Part shown: positions 1-7,663 of the stretch, piece by piece
How the letters are laid out: each line of letters opens with the position of its first letter
How positions within the stretch are numbered: position 1 is the stretch's first letter
NCBI GenBank assembly: GCA_040752515.1
Contig: JBFMGQ010000017.1
Coordinates: 1 to 64,000, forward strand
DNA length: 64,000 bases
From: Tenuifilum sp040752515
Lineage (GTDB): Bacteria; Bacteroidota; Bacteroidia; Bacteroidales; Tenuifilaceae
Direction of reading: 5' to 3'
Notes under the pieces: model-generated
Database searches by the model: none
Told to the model about the DNA's origin: nothing
What the model saw: the letters and a program-made list of their open reading frames with translations, nothing else
Position numbers and translations under genes: made by a program

Positions 1-25
1 CGCTAGCCAACTGCGTAAAAGAAAA

Positions 26-52
26 AAGGAGGCCGTATTAGCCTCCTTTACT
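26..52 (-). terminator. Terminator-like hairpin in array unit (first subfamily)
   Basis: On the minus strand AGGAGGC and GCCTCCT flank a short loop and are followed by a run of Ts. It closes the truncated tRNA copy at 59. The same hairpin recurs at about 137-163. Confidence 0.6.
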
Positions 53-58
53 GTTACC

Positions 59-128
59 TGGTCGGGGTGATCCGACTCGAACCCCACGACCATCCCGACC
101 CCTGTCGGGATGCGCTAGCCAACTGCGC
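59..128 (-). pseudogene. tRNA-Pro remnant, copy A
   Basis: It retains the D-stem GCGC/GCGC, T-loop TTCGAGT and 3' CCA but lacks the 5' acceptor strand. The anticodon arm is an 8 bp hairpin with loop AGGG. The T-stem 5' strand is altered (GTGGGG in place of GTCCG), which breaks T-stem pairing. Inferred non-functional. Confidence 0.75.
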
Positions 129-136
129 AAAAGAAA

Positions 137-163
137 AAAGGAGGCCGTATTAGCCTCCTTTAC
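137..163 (-). terminator. Terminator-like hairpin in array unit
   Basis: Same AGGAGGC/GCCTCCT hairpin as at 26-52, T-run on the minus strand. It sits directly downstream of tRNA remnant copy B. Confidence 0.6.
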
Positions 164-170
164 TGTTACC

Positions 171-240
171 TGGTCGGGGTGATCCGACTCGAACGGACGA
201 CCATCCCGACCCCTGTCGGGATGCGCTAGCCAAGCTGCAT
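171..240 (-). pseudogene. tRNA-Pro remnant, copy B
   Basis: Its T-arm is identical to the intact tRNA-Pro and CCA is encoded. The 5' side reads ATGCAGCTTGG in place of the acceptor and D-arm start, and the anticodon arm is the ATCCCGAC/GTCGGGAT hairpin with loop AGGG. Not a full cloverleaf. Confidence 0.75.
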
Positions 241-251
241 GGAATAAAAAA

Positions 252-275
252 AGGAGGCTGGAATTGCCTCCCCTA
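252..275 (-). terminator. Terminator-like hairpin in array unit (second subfamily)
   Basis: GGAGGC/GCCTCC stem with a T-run on the minus strand, downstream of tRNA remnant copy C. It is the same sequence as the terminator of the intact tRNA-Pro. Confidence 0.65.
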
Positions 276-281
276 TCTAAC

Positions 282-353
282 TGGTCGGGGTGATCCGACT
301 CGAACAACACGACCATCCCGACTCCCGTCGGGATGCGCTAGCCAAGCTGCATG
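282..353 (-). pseudogene. tRNA-Pro remnant, copy C
   Basis: Truncated copy as in B. The hairpin loop here is GGGA rather than AGGG while the 8 bp stem is unchanged. The T-stem 5' strand differs (GTGTTG), so T-stem pairing is lost. Inferred non-functional. Confidence 0.75.
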
Positions 354-363
354 GAATGAAAAA

Positions 364-387
364 AGGAGGCTGGAATTGCCTCCCCTA
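364..387 (-). terminator. Terminator-like hairpin in array unit
   Basis: GGAGGC/GCCTCC stem plus T-run on the minus strand, downstream of tRNA remnant copy D. Confidence 0.65.
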
Positions 388-393
388 TCTAAC

Positions 394-465
394 TGGTCGG
401 GGTGATCCGACTCGAACGGACGACCATCCCGACCCCTGTCGGGATGCGCTAGCCAAGCTGCATGG
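394..465 (-). pseudogene. tRNA-Pro remnant, copy D
   Basis: The copy next to the intact gene. T-arm and 3' end match the real tRNA, the 5' acceptor strand is missing, and the anticodon arm is the ATCCCGAC-AGGG-GTCGGGAT hairpin. Confidence 0.75.
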
Positions 466-471
466 AATAAA

Positions 472-498
472 AAAAGGAGGCTGGAATTGCCTCCCCTA
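472..498 (-). terminator. Rho-independent terminator of tRNA-Pro
   Basis: On the minus strand GGAGGC-loop-GCCTCC is followed by seven Ts, seven bases after the encoded CCA. It should stop transcription of tRNA-Pro before the truncated copies are reached. Confidence 0.75.
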
Positions 499-504
499 TC
501 TCAC

Positions 505-581
505 TGGTCGGGGTGATCCGACTCGAACGGACGACCACTTGCACCCCATGCAAGTGCGCTAGCCAACTGCGCCACACCCCG
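505..581 (-). tRNA. tRNA-Pro(GGG)
   Basis: A complete 77-base cloverleaf. Acceptor CGGGGTG pairs with CACCCCG (575-581 with 509-515). D-stem is GCGC/GCGC, anticodon stem CTTGC/GCAAG with loop ATGGGGT (anticodon GGG at 545-547), and T-stem GTCCG/CGGAT. CCA is encoded (505-507). It reads CCC and CCU codons. It is the only intact member of the array that continues to the left of it. Confidence 0.95.
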
Positions 582-597
582 CCTTTGTTTTGCGGTG

Positions 598-625
598 CAA
601 AGATACTGATTTTTTTAAATTACAA
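598..625 (-). promoter_or_regulatory. Probable promoter of tRNA-Pro
   Basis: On the minus strand TATCTTTG (598-605) fits the Bacteroidota -7 consensus TAnnTTTG. A TTG lies 17 bases upstream (623-625), slightly shorter than the usual spacing. The -7 element ends 17 bases before the tRNA 5' end. Confidence 0.5.
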
Positions 626-655
626 TACACCACCCCAAATTTTTTAACATTTGAC

Positions 656-1582
656 CTAACCCGCTTTCAAACTTTCAAAATCTATCACCATCTGGCTAAT
701 GCTATTATACCTTTTACCAATGGCATGCCGTTCCAATTCTACTAACTGTGAATGAGTGTAAAAATGTGGTGGCTTGGGAAGTTGAATCTTTGATGTTGCT
801 TTGTTTAATATCGCCATTAAATCATCAGGAACTTTATTACTTTTGGGTAAGTTTTGTGTTAGTTGAACATGAATGGTTTTAAGCGGATTGCTGGTTTGCC
901 AAGGTTCAACCCGTGCAAAGAGTTGCCAAAGTGTTACACCCAATGAATAAATATCGGTTTGAAAACCTATTAACTCCCAAAGGTTAAGGACTTGTTCAGG
1001 TGCCGAATAGATTAAAGCAAATGGAAGTTCCCGCTCGCCTTGATGGAGAGCTTCAGCAGGTTTACGAGCCATGCCGAAATCGATTATTTTAACATCACCA
1101 TCAACTATAGACTTAGGATTACTGGAAGTAACTATTATATTGGACGGTTTAATATCGCAATGGACGAAGCCAGCCCTATGAACACGGTCTAACGCTAAAA
1201 GTGCTTTGACAGAAAGTGTAATTAAATCGGAATAATTGAGCTGGCGGTGATATCGCCAACGGGTTAGATCTTTAAAACTAACTCCATCTACATAATCCGT
1301 TACAAGGTAATAAACACCATCAAAGAATAACAATTCCGAATTCAAACCTGAGCAAGTTGCAGTAGTCTCGGCTTCACGATGAATACGCCAAAAGTATGCT
1401 GGTGATGAGTTTACCCATGGATGGTATCGCTTTACAACAACCTTTCGGCCCAACTCCTTGGATAAACCTAAATAGGTTGAGCAGATTTCGCCATTTGGTT
1501 TTAAAACAGACGCCGAATCGGTAGGAATAATAAGGTACGTTTCGGACTTCCCTTTTATTTCCAACCGATTCTGCAAGACCAT
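656..1582 (-). CDS. Hanks-type serine/threonine protein kinase
   Basis: A cytoplasmic eukaryotic-like protein kinase of 308 residues, consisting of one kinase domain with no membrane segment or sensor domain. Visible motifs: the beta-3 lysine in VVVKRY (K51), a helix-C glutamate in HREAE (about 70-72), the catalytic loop HCDIKPSN (141-148, D143, N148), DFG (168-170) and APE (194-196). The glycine-rich loop is degenerate. The usual HRD is HCD, so it is a non-RD type kinase, which usually does not need activation-loop phosphorylation. It lies 15 bases downstream of the phosphomannomutase gene and is probably co-transcribed with it. Substrates cannot be told from sequence. The ATG start at 1582 fits the domain boundary. 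Confidence 0.88.
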   Translation of the reverse strand: MVLQNRLEIKGKSETYLIIPTDSASVLKPNGEICSTYLGLSKELGRKVVVKRYHPWVNSSPAYFWRIHREAETTATCSGLNSELLFFDGVYYLVTDYVDGVSFKDLTRWRYHRQLNYSDLITLSVKALLALDRVHRAGFVHCDIKPSNIIVTSSNPKSIVDGDVKIIDFGMARKPAEALHQGERELPFALIYSAPEQVLNLWELIGFQTDIYSLGVTLWQLFARVEPWQTSNPLKTIHVQLTQNLPKSNKVPDDLMAILNKATSKIQLPKPPHFYTHSQLVELERHAIGKRYNSISQMVIDFESLKAG

Positions 1583-1597
1583 ACTGAAAGGTTTTTA

Positions 1598-2944
1598 TTA
1601 GCTAAACTTTGCTATGATTTCACGTGCTTTGGCAATTTTTGATTCAAGCATTTCGCGTGTCTTTGCCTCAGCAATAAAACGTAGGTAGGGTTCAGTATTT
1701 GAGGGACGAATATTAAACCACCAGTCGGGAAACTCAACGCGATAACCGTCAAAGTCATACGATGCAGTAGGTTTCTCGATTGATATAAAGAAATCGCGAA
1801 CAGCATCCATGGCCTCACGTTTACGCTCAAGCTTGAAGTTTATTTCACCAGAATTAGCGTAGGTTTCAATTCTTGAGATTAGCTGAGAAAGCGATAAACC
1901 TTTTGCTTTCATCTTGCTTACCACATTAAGGATAAGAATACAAGCTAACATTCCTGAATCGGAGTAAAAGAAATCGCGAAAGTAGTAGTGACCAGCAAGT
2001 TCACCACCATAAATACCATCAATCTCACGTAGTTTTTTTGCGGCAAAAGCGCGTCCAACGCGCCAAGTGTGCATGGTCGCTCCCATAGGGGTTAGATATT
2101 CACCCACAGCCTTTGAGGTTCTGATATCCTGCAAAACATTACCTTTTAATCCTTTTTCCTCGAGGAAGTAATGCCCCAAAACGCCAATCATAAGGTCGGG
2201 TGAGATAAAACGCCCGTTCTCATCGACAAACATAACGCGGTCGGCATCACCATCGAATATTATACCTAAATCGCAACCATTCGTCTTAACCAAGTTCTGA
2301 AGGGCAACTACATTTTCAGGTATTAGCGGATTTGCCTCATGGTTTGGGAAAGTGCCATCGAGTTCATCGTACAGGTAAATGGGGTTTGTGCCAAGTATGT
2401 CCTTAATTATTAGGGCAGCCATTCCGTTGGAGCAATCAATTCCAATCTTCAGATTAGAATAATCGCGCTTAAAGCCATTGAGGAATTTAATGTATTCGGC
2501 CCTGATGTCGTGCTCAACAATCTTTCCCTTATTAGCTACCGGAACAATAGGCTCATGGTTTTTGATTTTATCTTCAATCACCTTAAGCCCTGTATCGTAG
2601 CCAACAGGTTCAGCATTCTCCCGCGAAACCTTCATTCCATTATACTCACGGGGATTATGAGAAGCGGTAATTTGAACCGATGCTTTAAAACTTCCCTTTG
2701 CCGTGGCATAGTAAACCATAGGAGTAGTAGCCAATCCGAGGTTATACACATCGGCACCGGCATCGGTGATACCGCGGGTTAGATTTTCGTATATTTCGTC
2801 CGACGATTCGCGTGCATCGCGACCAACCAGCACACGGTCGGTTTTTAGCAATTCTACCAAAAAGAATCCAACTTTATAGGCATCTTCCTTATTAAAATCC
2901 TTGTTGTAAATGCCTCTGATATCGTAGGCATGAAATGCTCCCAT
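1598..2944 (-). CDS. manB: Phosphomannomutase/phosphoglucomutase
   Basis: An alpha-D-phosphohexomutase of 448 residues that interconverts hexose 6-phosphate and 1-phosphate, feeding GDP-mannose or UDP-glucose type precursors for surface glycans. Seen: phosphoserine loop TASHNPREYNG (S95), Mg-binding DGDADR (231-236), sugar-binding GELAGHY, and phosphate-binding RPSNTEP near the C-terminus. The four domains are complete and the length is normal. Whether mannose or glucose is preferred is not decidable here; the symbol follows the family. It is the first gene of a two-gene unit with the downstream kinase. A TACTTTTG -7 box with a TTG 21 bases upstream lies about 40-70 bases before the start. 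Confidence 0.93.
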   Translation of the reverse strand: MGAFHAYDIRGIYNKDFNKEDAYKVGFFLVELLKTDRVLVGRDARESSDEIYENLTRGITDAGADVYNLGLATTPMVYYATAKGSFKASVQITASHNPREYNGMKVSRENAEPVGYDTGLKVIEDKIKNHEPIVPVANKGKIVEHDIRAEYIKFLNGFKRDYSNLKIGIDCSNGMAALIIKDILGTNPIYLYDELDGTFPNHEANPLIPENVVALQNLVKTNGCDLGIIFDGDADRVMFVDENGRFISPDLMIGVLGHYFLEEKGLKGNVLQDIRTSKAVGEYLTPMGATMHTWRVGRAFAAKKLREIDGIYGGELAGHYYFRDFFYSDSGMLACILILNVVSKMKAKGLSLSQLISRIETYANSGEINFKLERKREAMDAVRDFFISIEKPTASYDFDGYRVEFPDWWFNIRPSNTEPYLRFIAEAKTREMLESKIAKAREIIAKFS

Positions 2945-2985
2945 AACAAATCAATTTTACCTGTTAAACATCTATTATCGAACTG

Positions 2986-3017
2986 CAAAAGTAAAATAAT
3001 ATTCTAAATTAGTTCAA
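2986..3017 (-). promoter_or_regulatory. Probable promoter of manB
   Basis: On the minus strand TACTTTTG (2986-2993) matches TAnnTTTG and a TTG (3015-3017) lies 21 bases upstream. The start codon is 42 bases downstream. Confidence 0.5.
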
Positions 3018-3200
3018 TATTGCAGCATCGCATCATTTCAAATCTTCCAATCAATAAATAACACTGACATTTAGTAAACTTTTTGGGGTGAGATAAATCG
3101 AAATAGACATTGGTAGCAATAAATAAACTTTTATCACTATTTTTAAGGGAATTTGAACCAAATCTAAATATCTAACTATCAACACATAAACATTTTAAAA

Positions 3201-5321
3201 ATGAAAAGAAAAAGTTTGTTAATTCTATCCATTGGTATAATGGGAGCAATGATTTCATGTACCAGTAAAAAAGGAGTTGAAAATCCTTTACTTGAGGAGT
3301 ATAAAACCCCATTTGGTGTACCTCCCTTCGATAAGATTAAGGTAGAACACTTTGAACCGGCAATTTCCGAAGCTATTAAACAACAGCTGGCAGAGATTGA
3401 AGCCATTACCTCAAACACCGAGGAACCTACTTTCGAAAACACTATTTTAGCCTTAGACAATAGCGGCGAACTGCTGGAAAACGTGGTTCTCACCATGGAA
3501 AACATCAATTCTGCCAATACCAGCGATTCGCTACAAGAAGCACTCAAAAAGATTTCGCCCATGCTATCGAAGCATCGCGACGATATCAGCATGAACCCAA
3601 AACTTTTTGAACGCGTAAAAGCAGTTTACGAAACTATTGGCAATAGGGAATACACTCCAGAACAGAAACTGCTAATTGAAAGGATTTACAAGGGTTTTGT
3701 TCGTGGAGGTGCCAATCTCGATGCCGAAAAGCAAACCAAGCTCAGGGAAATAAACCAGCAACTTGCGATGCTTGCTTTGCAATTCAATGAGAATCTTTTG
3801 GCAGAGAACAACGACTACCGCATTGTAATCGATAAAGAGGAAGACCTTATAGGATTGCCCGAATCGGTTAAAGCGATGGGAGCAGAGGAAGCAAAGGCAC
3901 AAGGATTGGAAGGCAAATGGGTTTATACCATCTATAAGCCAAGTATGCTGCCTTTCCTTACCTACTCCCAAAACCGTGAGCTGCGCGAGAAACTCTACTA
4001 TGGCTACTACATGCGCGGAAATAATAATAATGCACACGATAACAAGGAAATTATCAAAAAGATTGTTGACCTTCGTCAACAAAAGGCTGAACTATTAGGA
4101 TTTCCTACCCATGCTCACTATGTTTTAGATGTAAACATGGCAAAGGTGCCTGAAAATGTTTATGATCTACTGAATAAACTTTGGAAACCTGCGATTGCAA
4201 GAGCCAAAGCCGAGCGCGATGAAATGCAAAAACTGGCAAACGCTGAAGGTGCTAATATCAAAATTGGCCCTGCAGACTGGTGGTATTACGCTGAAAAGGT
4301 TCGCAAGGCAAAGTATGATTTGGGCGAGGAGATGCTTCGTCCTTACCTATCACTCGATGCCGTTCGCTCGGGTGTTTTCAATCTAACCGAGAAACTCTAT
4401 GGTTTGAAATACGAGAAACGCACCGATCTTCCTGTTTATCATCCTGAATGTGAGGTTTATGAAGTAAAAGAAGCCGATGGTAAGCACGTTGGCATACTTT
4501 ACCTCGATTTCTTCCCTCGCCCAAGCAAATCGGTTGGAGCTTGGTGCACAACTTACCGTAGCCAAAGGGTCAAACCCGATGGTACTTTTGTAACTCCTGT
4601 TGTATCAATTGTTTGCAACTTCTCAAAACCAACAGCCGATAAACCAGCTCTGTTAAGCTACGATGAGACCGAAACATTCTTCCATGAGTTTGGCCACGCG
4701 TTGCATGCGCTACTCAGCAATGTTCAGTATGCTGGGTTAAGAGATGTTCCCCGCGATTTTGTTGAACTCCCAAGCCAAATCATGGAGCATTGGGCTGGTC
4801 ATAAGCAATACTTAAAAGAGTATGCCCGTCACTACCAAACCGGCGAGCCTATGCCCGATGAGCTTATCAATAAGATTGAGGCAAGCGGCCATTTCAATCA
4901 AGGTTTTGCCACTACCGAATACATAGCGGCATCAATCCTCGACATGGATTTCCACACCCTAACAGCTGAAAAGGCTAAGATTGATGATGTTGTTGCCTTT
5001 GAAAAGGCCTCGATGGACAAGATTGGCCTTATCCCAGAAATTTGGCCACGTTATCGTAGCACTTACTTTGCCCATATTTTTAGCGATGTAATGGGCTACT
5101 CCAGCGGCTACTACTCATACATCTGGGCCGAAGTGCTCGATAGCGATGCTTTTGAGGCCTTTGTGGAAAGCGGTGATATTTTCAATAAAGAAATCGCCAG
5201 TAAGTTCCGTACTTGCGTACTTGAAAAAGGTGGCTCAAAGGATGCCATGGAACTCTATAAAGATTTCCGCGGAAAAGAACCCAGCATTGAACCGCTCCTC
5301 ATGAATAGAGGTTTAAAATAA
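3201..5321 (+). CDS. dcp: M3-family metallopeptidase (dipeptidyl carboxypeptidase/oligopeptidase), lipoprotein
   Basis: A zinc peptidase of 706 residues that cleaves short peptides, related to peptidyl-dipeptidase Dcp and oligopeptidase A. The N-terminus is a lipoprotein signal peptide (MKRKSLLILSIGIMGAMISC, lipid Cys20), so it is likely anchored in the periplasm or outer membrane, unlike cytoplasmic E. coli Dcp. The zinc motif HEFGHALH is at 495-502, with the downstream glutamate in the ELPSQIMEHW stretch typical of M3. Length is normal for Dcp. It is a single-gene unit, divergent from manB and ending at a strong bidirectional terminator. Dcp versus OpdA specificity is inferred from overall similarity only. 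Confidence 0.9.
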   Translation: MKRKSLLILSIGIMGAMISCTSKKGVENPLLEEYKTPFGVPPFDKIKVEHFEPAISEAIKQQLAEIEAITSNTEEPTFENTILALDNSGELLENVVLTMENINSANTSDSLQEALKKISPMLSKHRDDISMNPKLFERVKAVYETIGNREYTPEQKLLIERIYKGFVRGGANLDAEKQTKLREINQQLAMLALQFNENLLAENNDYRIVIDKEEDLIGLPESVKAMGAEEAKAQGLEGKWVYTIYKPSMLPFLTYSQNRELREKLYYGYYMRGNNNNAHDNKEIIKKIVDLRQQKAELLGFPTHAHYVLDVNMAKVPENVYDLLNKLWKPAIARAKAERDEMQKLANAEGANIKIGPADWWYYAEKVRKAKYDLGEEMLRPYLSLDAVRSGVFNLTEKLYGLKYEKRTDLPVYHPECEVYEVKEADGKHVGILYLDFFPRPSKSVGAWCTTYRSQRVKPDGTFVTPVVSIVCNFSKPTADKPALLSYDETETFFHEFGHALHALLSNVQYAGLRDVPRDFVELPSQIMEHWAGHKQYLKEYARHYQTGEPMPDELINKIEASGHFNQGFATTEYIAASILDMDFHTLTAEKAKIDDVVAFEKASMDKIGLIPEIWPRYRSTYFAHIFSDVMGYSSGYYSYIWAEVLDSDAFEAFVESGDIFNKEIASKFRTCVLEKGGSKDAMELYKDFRGKEPSIEPLLMNRGLK

Positions 5322-5342
5322 TCCTGTTGTGAATTAATTTAG

Positions 5343-5369
5343 AAAAAGCAGCCCAAGGGCTGCTTTTTT
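5343..5369. terminator. Bidirectional terminator
   Basis: AGCAGCCC-AA-GGGCTGCT, flanked by an A-run on the left and a T-run on the right. It serves both dcp (plus) and the transporter gene (minus), which converge here. Confidence 0.85.
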
Positions 5370-5373
5370 CATA

Positions 5374-7026
5374 TTATGCGAAAATTAGAACCTGCGCTAA
5401 TACTATTCGTAAAATCATGGTAAGAGGATAAACTGTAGCGTATGCCGCCGATTGTACATTGGAAGGATACATTCCATTGGCAAACTCTAAAGCAGGAGGG
5501 TCAGTCATTGAGCCTGCTAAGGTTCCCATTATCTCTAAAAAATTAAAGCCCAATAACTTGGCAAGGATACCAATTAGCAATACCGGAATAGTAGTAATAA
5601 GAACCCCATATCCCATTAACCTTATACCCCCATTTAGAAAAGCATCAACAAAGCCTTCACCTGAACCAATACCAACACAAGTAAGGAAAAGCAAGATGCC
5701 AAATTCTCTTAGGAAAGCATTAGCACCAGGACTTATATAGGTATTTAATCTCCAAATTCGGCCTTTATGACCAAAAAATATTGCTACCAGCAGTGGGCCT
5801 CCGGCAAGCCCAAACTTTGCTGGTGCAGGTAAGCCTGGTATAAAAATGGGTATACTGCCAACTAAAACACCCAAAAATATACCAATAAAAATGGGAAAAG
5901 TATTAGGTGTGGTAAGTTCACGAACTGAGTTTCCAAGCTCATTGCGAATTTCATCAAGCAAATCGCGCTTACCAACAATTCGAAGCATATCGCCCATCTC
6001 AACTAAGGTATCAGGAGTTGGCAGGATTTCAATACCTGCTCTAATAATGCGCGTAATATTTGCCTCGTAACGACGATAAATCCCAATTTGTTCAATAGTT
6101 TTTCCTGCCAATTTGCGATTGGTAAATAACACATGGAACATCGCCAGATTTCCGGGTAAACTTCGTTTATCCTGTAAGGATATACGTCCTACCTTAAGTT
6201 CAATATCGGCGAAATGTACTTCAGATGCGGCACCATAAATTGTGTCGCCTTTTTCAATAGTAAGGTTATCTGTTGCAATAAGCATTTCAGAGTTACGACC
6301 AATACGCGAAATAACCATCTCGCCTTGCAACTTGTGCTTAACAAAGCCAATTGTTTTCCCAACAATATTTTCATTGGTTACATCAACCTTTATACTCTCA
6401 ATTCTTTTAGAACTGATATTGTGCTTTGCAGCATACAACTCATTTTCAGTATTAAGATTTATCTTGAAGAATAACCTCAAGATTACAATTCCAAGAATTA
6501 GACCAATAACACCAAACGGATAAGCTAAAGCATATGCCATACCTGCTTCACTTGAGCCATTTGGTATTCCTAACTCATTAAGCATCTGCTGAGCGGCTCC
6601 AAGGCCAGGAGTATTGGTAACAGCACCACTCATTACCCCTACTATCTGCTGAGTGTTTACTCCACCAAAATACTTGATTAACAATGCTATGGTAAAACCA
6701 GTAAAAACAATAGCTATTGCCAAAGAGTTTAATTTTAAGCCATTGCTCCGAAATGTGGTTATAAAGCGTGGGCCAATATCAATACCCAAGGCGTAAACAA
6801 AAAGAATTAACCCAAACTCTTTTACAAAGTGTAACATCTCATGATTACCCAGTAAACCAAAATGGGAAATCAATAAACCTGCAAATAAAGCACCAGAACT
6901 TCCAAGTTTTACCCCCTTAACATCCACCTTACCAAGTAATACCCCAATAGCTGCTGCCAATGCAATAGCAATCAGTGTACTTATTACACTATTCCCAAAA
7001 AGTAAACTTTCAAAAAACGCTATCAT
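5374..7026 (-). CDS. YidE/YbjL (AspT-type) putative transporter with two RCK_C domains
   Basis: An inner-membrane protein of 550 residues. The order is about five membrane helices (1-185), two TrkA-C/RCK_C regulatory domains in the central soluble part (about 205-375), then a second helix bundle (about 380-550). This is the aspartate:alanine exchanger (AAE) fold, also annotated YidE/YbjL. Both halves contain a conserved small-residue hairpin (SGAVTNTPGLGAA and AGSMTDPPALEFA) typical of the family. The start is three bases after the nrdG stop, so it is probably translated with nrdDG. The substrate is unknown; amino or dicarboxylic acid exchange is known for relatives only. Confidence 0.88.
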   Translation of the reverse strand: MIAFFESLLFGNSVISTLIAIALAAAIGVLLGKVDVKGVKLGSSGALFAGLLISHFGLLGNHEMLHFVKEFGLILFVYALGIDIGPRFITTFRSNGLKLNSLAIAIVFTGFTIALLIKYFGGVNTQQIVGVMSGAVTNTPGLGAAQQMLNELGIPNGSSEAGMAYALAYPFGVIGLILGIVILRLFFKINLNTENELYAAKHNISSKRIESIKVDVTNENIVGKTIGFVKHKLQGEMVISRIGRNSEMLIATDNLTIEKGDTIYGAASEVHFADIELKVGRISLQDKRSLPGNLAMFHVLFTNRKLAGKTIEQIGIYRRYEANITRIIRAGIEILPTPDTLVEMGDMLRIVGKRDLLDEIRNELGNSVRELTTPNTFPIFIGIFLGVLVGSIPIFIPGLPAPAKFGLAGGPLLVAIFFGHKGRIWRLNTYISPGANAFLREFGILLFLTCVGIGSGEGFVDAFLNGGIRLMGYGVLITTIPVLLIGILAKLLGFNFLEIMGTLAGSMTDPPALEFANGMYPSNVQSAAYATVYPLTMILRIVLAQVLIFA

Positions 7027-7029
7027 GGT

Positions 7030-7659
7030 TTAGTATTCATTAAATTGTTCAGCAAGTATACCATTTTCAAATGTAAAAGTATTGATCGATAGGGTAATTC
7101 CTCCTAAATAATTCATTCGAATTGATTCAATTGTATTAAGATTGTGAATTCCAGGTAGCCATGTGGTTCGAAATTGATAGTTGACTCCAGATTCCTTTAT
7201 AATACTAATCGATTCATTTATATTGGAAACAATTGTTTCATCAGGAACCCCTATTACCTTAGAGTATTCTCCTGCAACCGGAAGAGTTTTAATGTCCATA
7301 GCTATATAATCGACCAAGTTGTTGGTTACGATATACTTAACCATTTGCGGGTTCGAACCATTGGTATCGAGTTTAATACTATACCCCATCGATTTTACCT
7401 CCCTTAAAAAATCTGGTAGATTATTATGAATTGTGGGTTCTCCTCCTGAAATTACAACCCCATCGAGCCATTGTCTTCGTTCTTTAAGAAAATTCATAAT
7501 GGTATCATTATGCAGGCACGAAATACCATTATGGGGTTTGACAAGCCAATGGTTGTGACAATACCAACATCGAAAGTTACAGCCAAAGGTAAACAGGACA
7601 CAGGCAAGTTTGCCTGGGAAATCAATTATAGTCTGATGTTGAATAGCTGCAATCTGCAT
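7030..7659 (-). CDS. nrdG: Anaerobic ribonucleotide reductase activating protein
   Basis: A radical SAM enzyme of 209 residues that installs the glycyl radical on NrdD. The CxxxCxxC cluster motif CNFRCWYC sits at 27-34, followed by the SAM-binding GGEP (ISGGEPTIHN) and family features such as LDTNGSN. It contains the N-terminal IDFPGK stretch typical of the pyruvate-formate-lyase-activase-like NrdG of Bacteroidota. It starts four bases after nrdD ends, so coupling is likely. It acts in the cytoplasm under anoxia. Confidence 0.95.
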   Translation of the reverse strand: MQIAAIQHQTIIDFPGKLACVLFTFGCNFRCWYCHNHWLVKPHNGISCLHNDTIMNFLKERRQWLDGVVISGGEPTIHNNLPDFLREVKSMGYSIKLDTNGSNPQMVKYIVTNNLVDYIAMDIKTLPVAGEYSKVIGVPDETIVSNINESISIIKESGVNYQFRTTWLPGIHNLNTIESIRMNYLGGITLSINTFTFENGILAEQFNEY

Positions 7660-7663
7660 GAGT

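Larger units (their letters stand above)
1..504 (-). repeat. Tandem array of truncated tRNA-Pro copies, 111-112 base unit
   Basis: Four units start (minus-strand 3' ends, the TGG complementary to CCA) at 59, 171, 282 and 394, and the intact tRNA-Pro at 505 is the fifth, so the period is 111 or 112 bases. A further partial copy runs off the left edge (1-14). Read on the minus strand, each copy keeps the TTGGCTAGCGC D-arm piece, the T-arm and the CACCCCGACCA 3' end. It lacks the 5' acceptor strand CGGGGTG. The anticodon arm is replaced by a palindrome of the form ATCCCGAC-N4-GTCGGGAT. After each copy comes a terminator-like hairpin. Two subfamilies are visible: units near 1-170 have the GGAGGCTAATACGGCCTCC hairpin, and units 171-504 have GGAGGCAATTCCAGCCTCC. 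These copies cannot form a cloverleaf and are not functional tRNAs. Their role, if any, is unknown. Confidence 0.9.

Noticed and set aside
38..562. Open frames of about 90 codons on both strands across the repeat array
   Set aside because: Their repeated residues (SDHPDQ, WLAHPDRGRDGR) are translations of tRNA T-arms and the hairpin repeat. The frames come from the repeat period, not from protein coding.
1..581. CRISPR array
   Set aside because: Repeats are about 111 bases and include a complete tRNA; there are no unique spacers or cas genes.
3179..3592. Minus-strand open frame across the dcp start
   Set aside because: Serine-rich shadow of dcp in another frame, no family and no promoter.
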